Source of the DNA: Synechocystis sp. PCC 7338 | GTDB taxonomy: Bacteria; Cyanobacteriota; Cyanobacteriia; Cyanobacteriales; Microcystaceae | Direction: 5' to 3' | DNA length: 64,000 nucleotides | NCBI RefSeq assembly: GCF_018282115.1 | Contig: NZ_CP054306.1 | Span: 1,969,488-2,033,487, forward strand | Part shown: piece after piece, positions 63,363 to 64,000 of the stretch | Layout of the letters: the number at the start of each line of letters is the position of its first letter | How positions within the stretch are numbered: the first letter of the stretch is position 1 | Made by a program: the position numbers and the translations under genes | Notes under the pieces: model-generated | Database searches by the model: none | What the model was told of the DNA's origin: nothing | What the model saw: the letters and a program-made list of their open reading frames with translations, nothing else

Positions 63363-63812
63363 ATGCCCATTTCTCCCACCTCCCTAGCTAGCGATGATTA
63401 TTGCGTACTTGGTTTAGCCACCTGCTTTTTGCGGGAAGACGGTGACTTCCATGCGGTAGACATCATTGAGCCCATTCCCTCCGCGGCCCTAGAAGCCATT
63501 CTCAAACAGGTGCCCACTTCTTACCAATGGGCGATCGCCGTGCGGGCAGGGGAAGTTTTCCAGGGAGAGGAAATTAATAAACCGGATATTTTTGACCAGA
63601 GTGCTCAATTCTGTGACGATTTTGCAGAACGGTTTACGGCAGCGGCCCGGACTTACCAAGTTCGACCCCAAGCCAAAGAACATTTAGCCATTGGGGAAAA
63701 ATGGGACAAATTTAACTTTTCCCTGGAAAAGAAACGGATCCTCAATGACAGTAAGGTGGTGAAAACTGAGGATAACGTTAAGCAACATTCCCACACTCAC
63801 CAACGTTTGTAG
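63363..63812 (+). CDS. Conserved cyanobacterial protein, function unknown
   Basis: 149 aa from the ATG at 63363; a TTG two codons earlier is an alternative. No known domain is recognised. The chain begins PISPTSLASDDYCVLGLATCFLREDGD, in segments, then has VDIIEPIPSAALEAILKQVPTSYQW, an alpha/beta pattern, and ends with a basic, histidine-rich tail (QHSHTHQRL). It is soluble. I recall a gene of this kind after nth in PCC 6803 (slr1823), which supports it being real. Confidence 0.7.
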   Translation: MPISPTSLASDDYCVLGLATCFLREDGDFHAVDIIEPIPSAALEAILKQVPTSYQWAIAVRAGEVFQGEEINKPDIFDQSAQFCDDFAERFTAAARTYQVRPQAKEHLAIGEKWDKFNFSLEKKRILNDSKVVKTEDNVKQHSHTHQRL

Positions 63813-63850
63813 GCAGAAAGCCCGAAGCAAACAACGGCAAATTTCAAAGA

Positions 63851-63864
63851 GGCTTTTAAAAGCC
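63851..63864. repeat. 14-bp perfect palindrome after the last gene
   Basis: GGCTTTTAAAAGCC, flanked by GA and CC so that the stem can extend slightly. It lies 38 bp after the last stop and could form part of a terminator, but no T tract follows. Confidence 0.4.
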
Positions 63865-63925
63865 CCCTCGGTTCCCATAAGTTTGGGGAGAAACCAGAAA
63901 AAATTGCCCCAGAATTACAGTCGCT

Positions 63926-64000
63926 TTAGTGGATCAGTTTGGCAGGCAAACCAGATCTTAGGAAACGACGGATTGCTGTTTTTTTCTGGCTCGGTGTTGG
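63926..64000 (-). CDS. Possible 3' end of a minus-strand gene cut by the window edge
   Basis: From the right edge the minus strand reads PTPSQKKTAIRRFLRSGLPA then KLIH and a stop at 63926-63928, 24 codons without interruption. The basic, helical look is plausible for a C-terminus, but another frame is also open for 27 codons, so the call is weak. Confidence 0.2.
   Translation of the reverse strand, partial: PTPSQKKTAIRRFLRSGLPAKLIH

Noticed and set aside
1-64000. CRISPR array, prophage, rRNA operon or plasmid origin
   Set aside because: No short regularly spaced identical repeats, phage structural genes, rRNA signatures or replication genes were seen in the sequence.

Overview
The window is a piece of a cyanobacterial chromosome very close to Synechocystis sp. 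PCC 6803. The evidence is gene content (ndhN, ycf3, an ssl1498-type Hli-like protein, pilA1/pilA2, sigE), about 45 copies of the HIP1 palindrome GCGATCGC, and gene orders I recall from PCC 6803: trpB-clpP; argS-GTPase-lysA-cdaA-uppS-corA; rpsB-tsf-ndhN; pilA1-pilA2-downstream gene; thrC beside sigE; rseP-nth. The pilin sequences differ from those I remember for PCC 6803, so I read it as a relative. That is recall, not a search.

Layout. 0-7.3 kb: 5' end of fabI, an orphan ABC ATPase, a secreted TPR-CHAT protein with a suspicious poly-T tract in its signal peptide, trpB, clpP and a glutamine amidotransferase. 7.5-16.5 kb: a forward block with a membrane glycosyltransferase, argS, a DUF697 GTPase, lysA, cdaA (c-di-AMP synthase), uppS and corA. 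16.6-20.6 kb: accessory zone with a full-length IS701-type element, a GNAT gene, and an ISY100 (Tc1/mariner) copy sitting inside the second gene of a vWA operon. 20.9-33.8 kb: housekeeping (dcd, Ca2+/H+ exchanger, a CAU tRNA, rpsB-tsf, ndhN, CDF transporter, Hli-like protein, DUF29, second DUF697 GTPase, ycf3, pacL, rpe, sulfur carrier). 34.4-36.6 kb: an ATPase gene broken by a deletion derivative of the IS701-type element and by an IS4-type element. 36.7-45.8 kb: an AT-rich, HIP1-poor island of two methyltransferases, a GT4 glycosyltransferase, an FkbM methyltransferase and two giant TPR-GT41 (OGT/SPINDLY-like) glycosyltransferases, ending directly at the major pilin locus. 45.8-55.2 kb: pilin genes, a large methyltransferase, a pentapeptide-repeat protein, sigE, thrC, and a PMT-type glycosyltransferase. 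55.2-60.7 kb: tandem PAS-GAF-GGDEF proteins. 61-63.8 kb: rseP, nth and a conserved gene.

How it fits together. The glycosyl/methyltransferase island next to pilA1 is the best candidate for an undescribed surface-glycan or pilin-modification system; TPR-GT41 enzymes usually modify proteins at Ser/Thr or Asn. Nucleotide second messengers are prominent (one c-di-AMP cyclase, two c-di-GMP cyclase-type proteins with I-sites). Regulatory RNA candidates are an interleaved-stem leader before rpsB and a three-arm attenuator-like arrangement before fabI. Insertion-sequence biology is unusually readable here: two gene disruptions can be undone in silico to restore reading frames, and one IS derivative shows two microhomology deletions.
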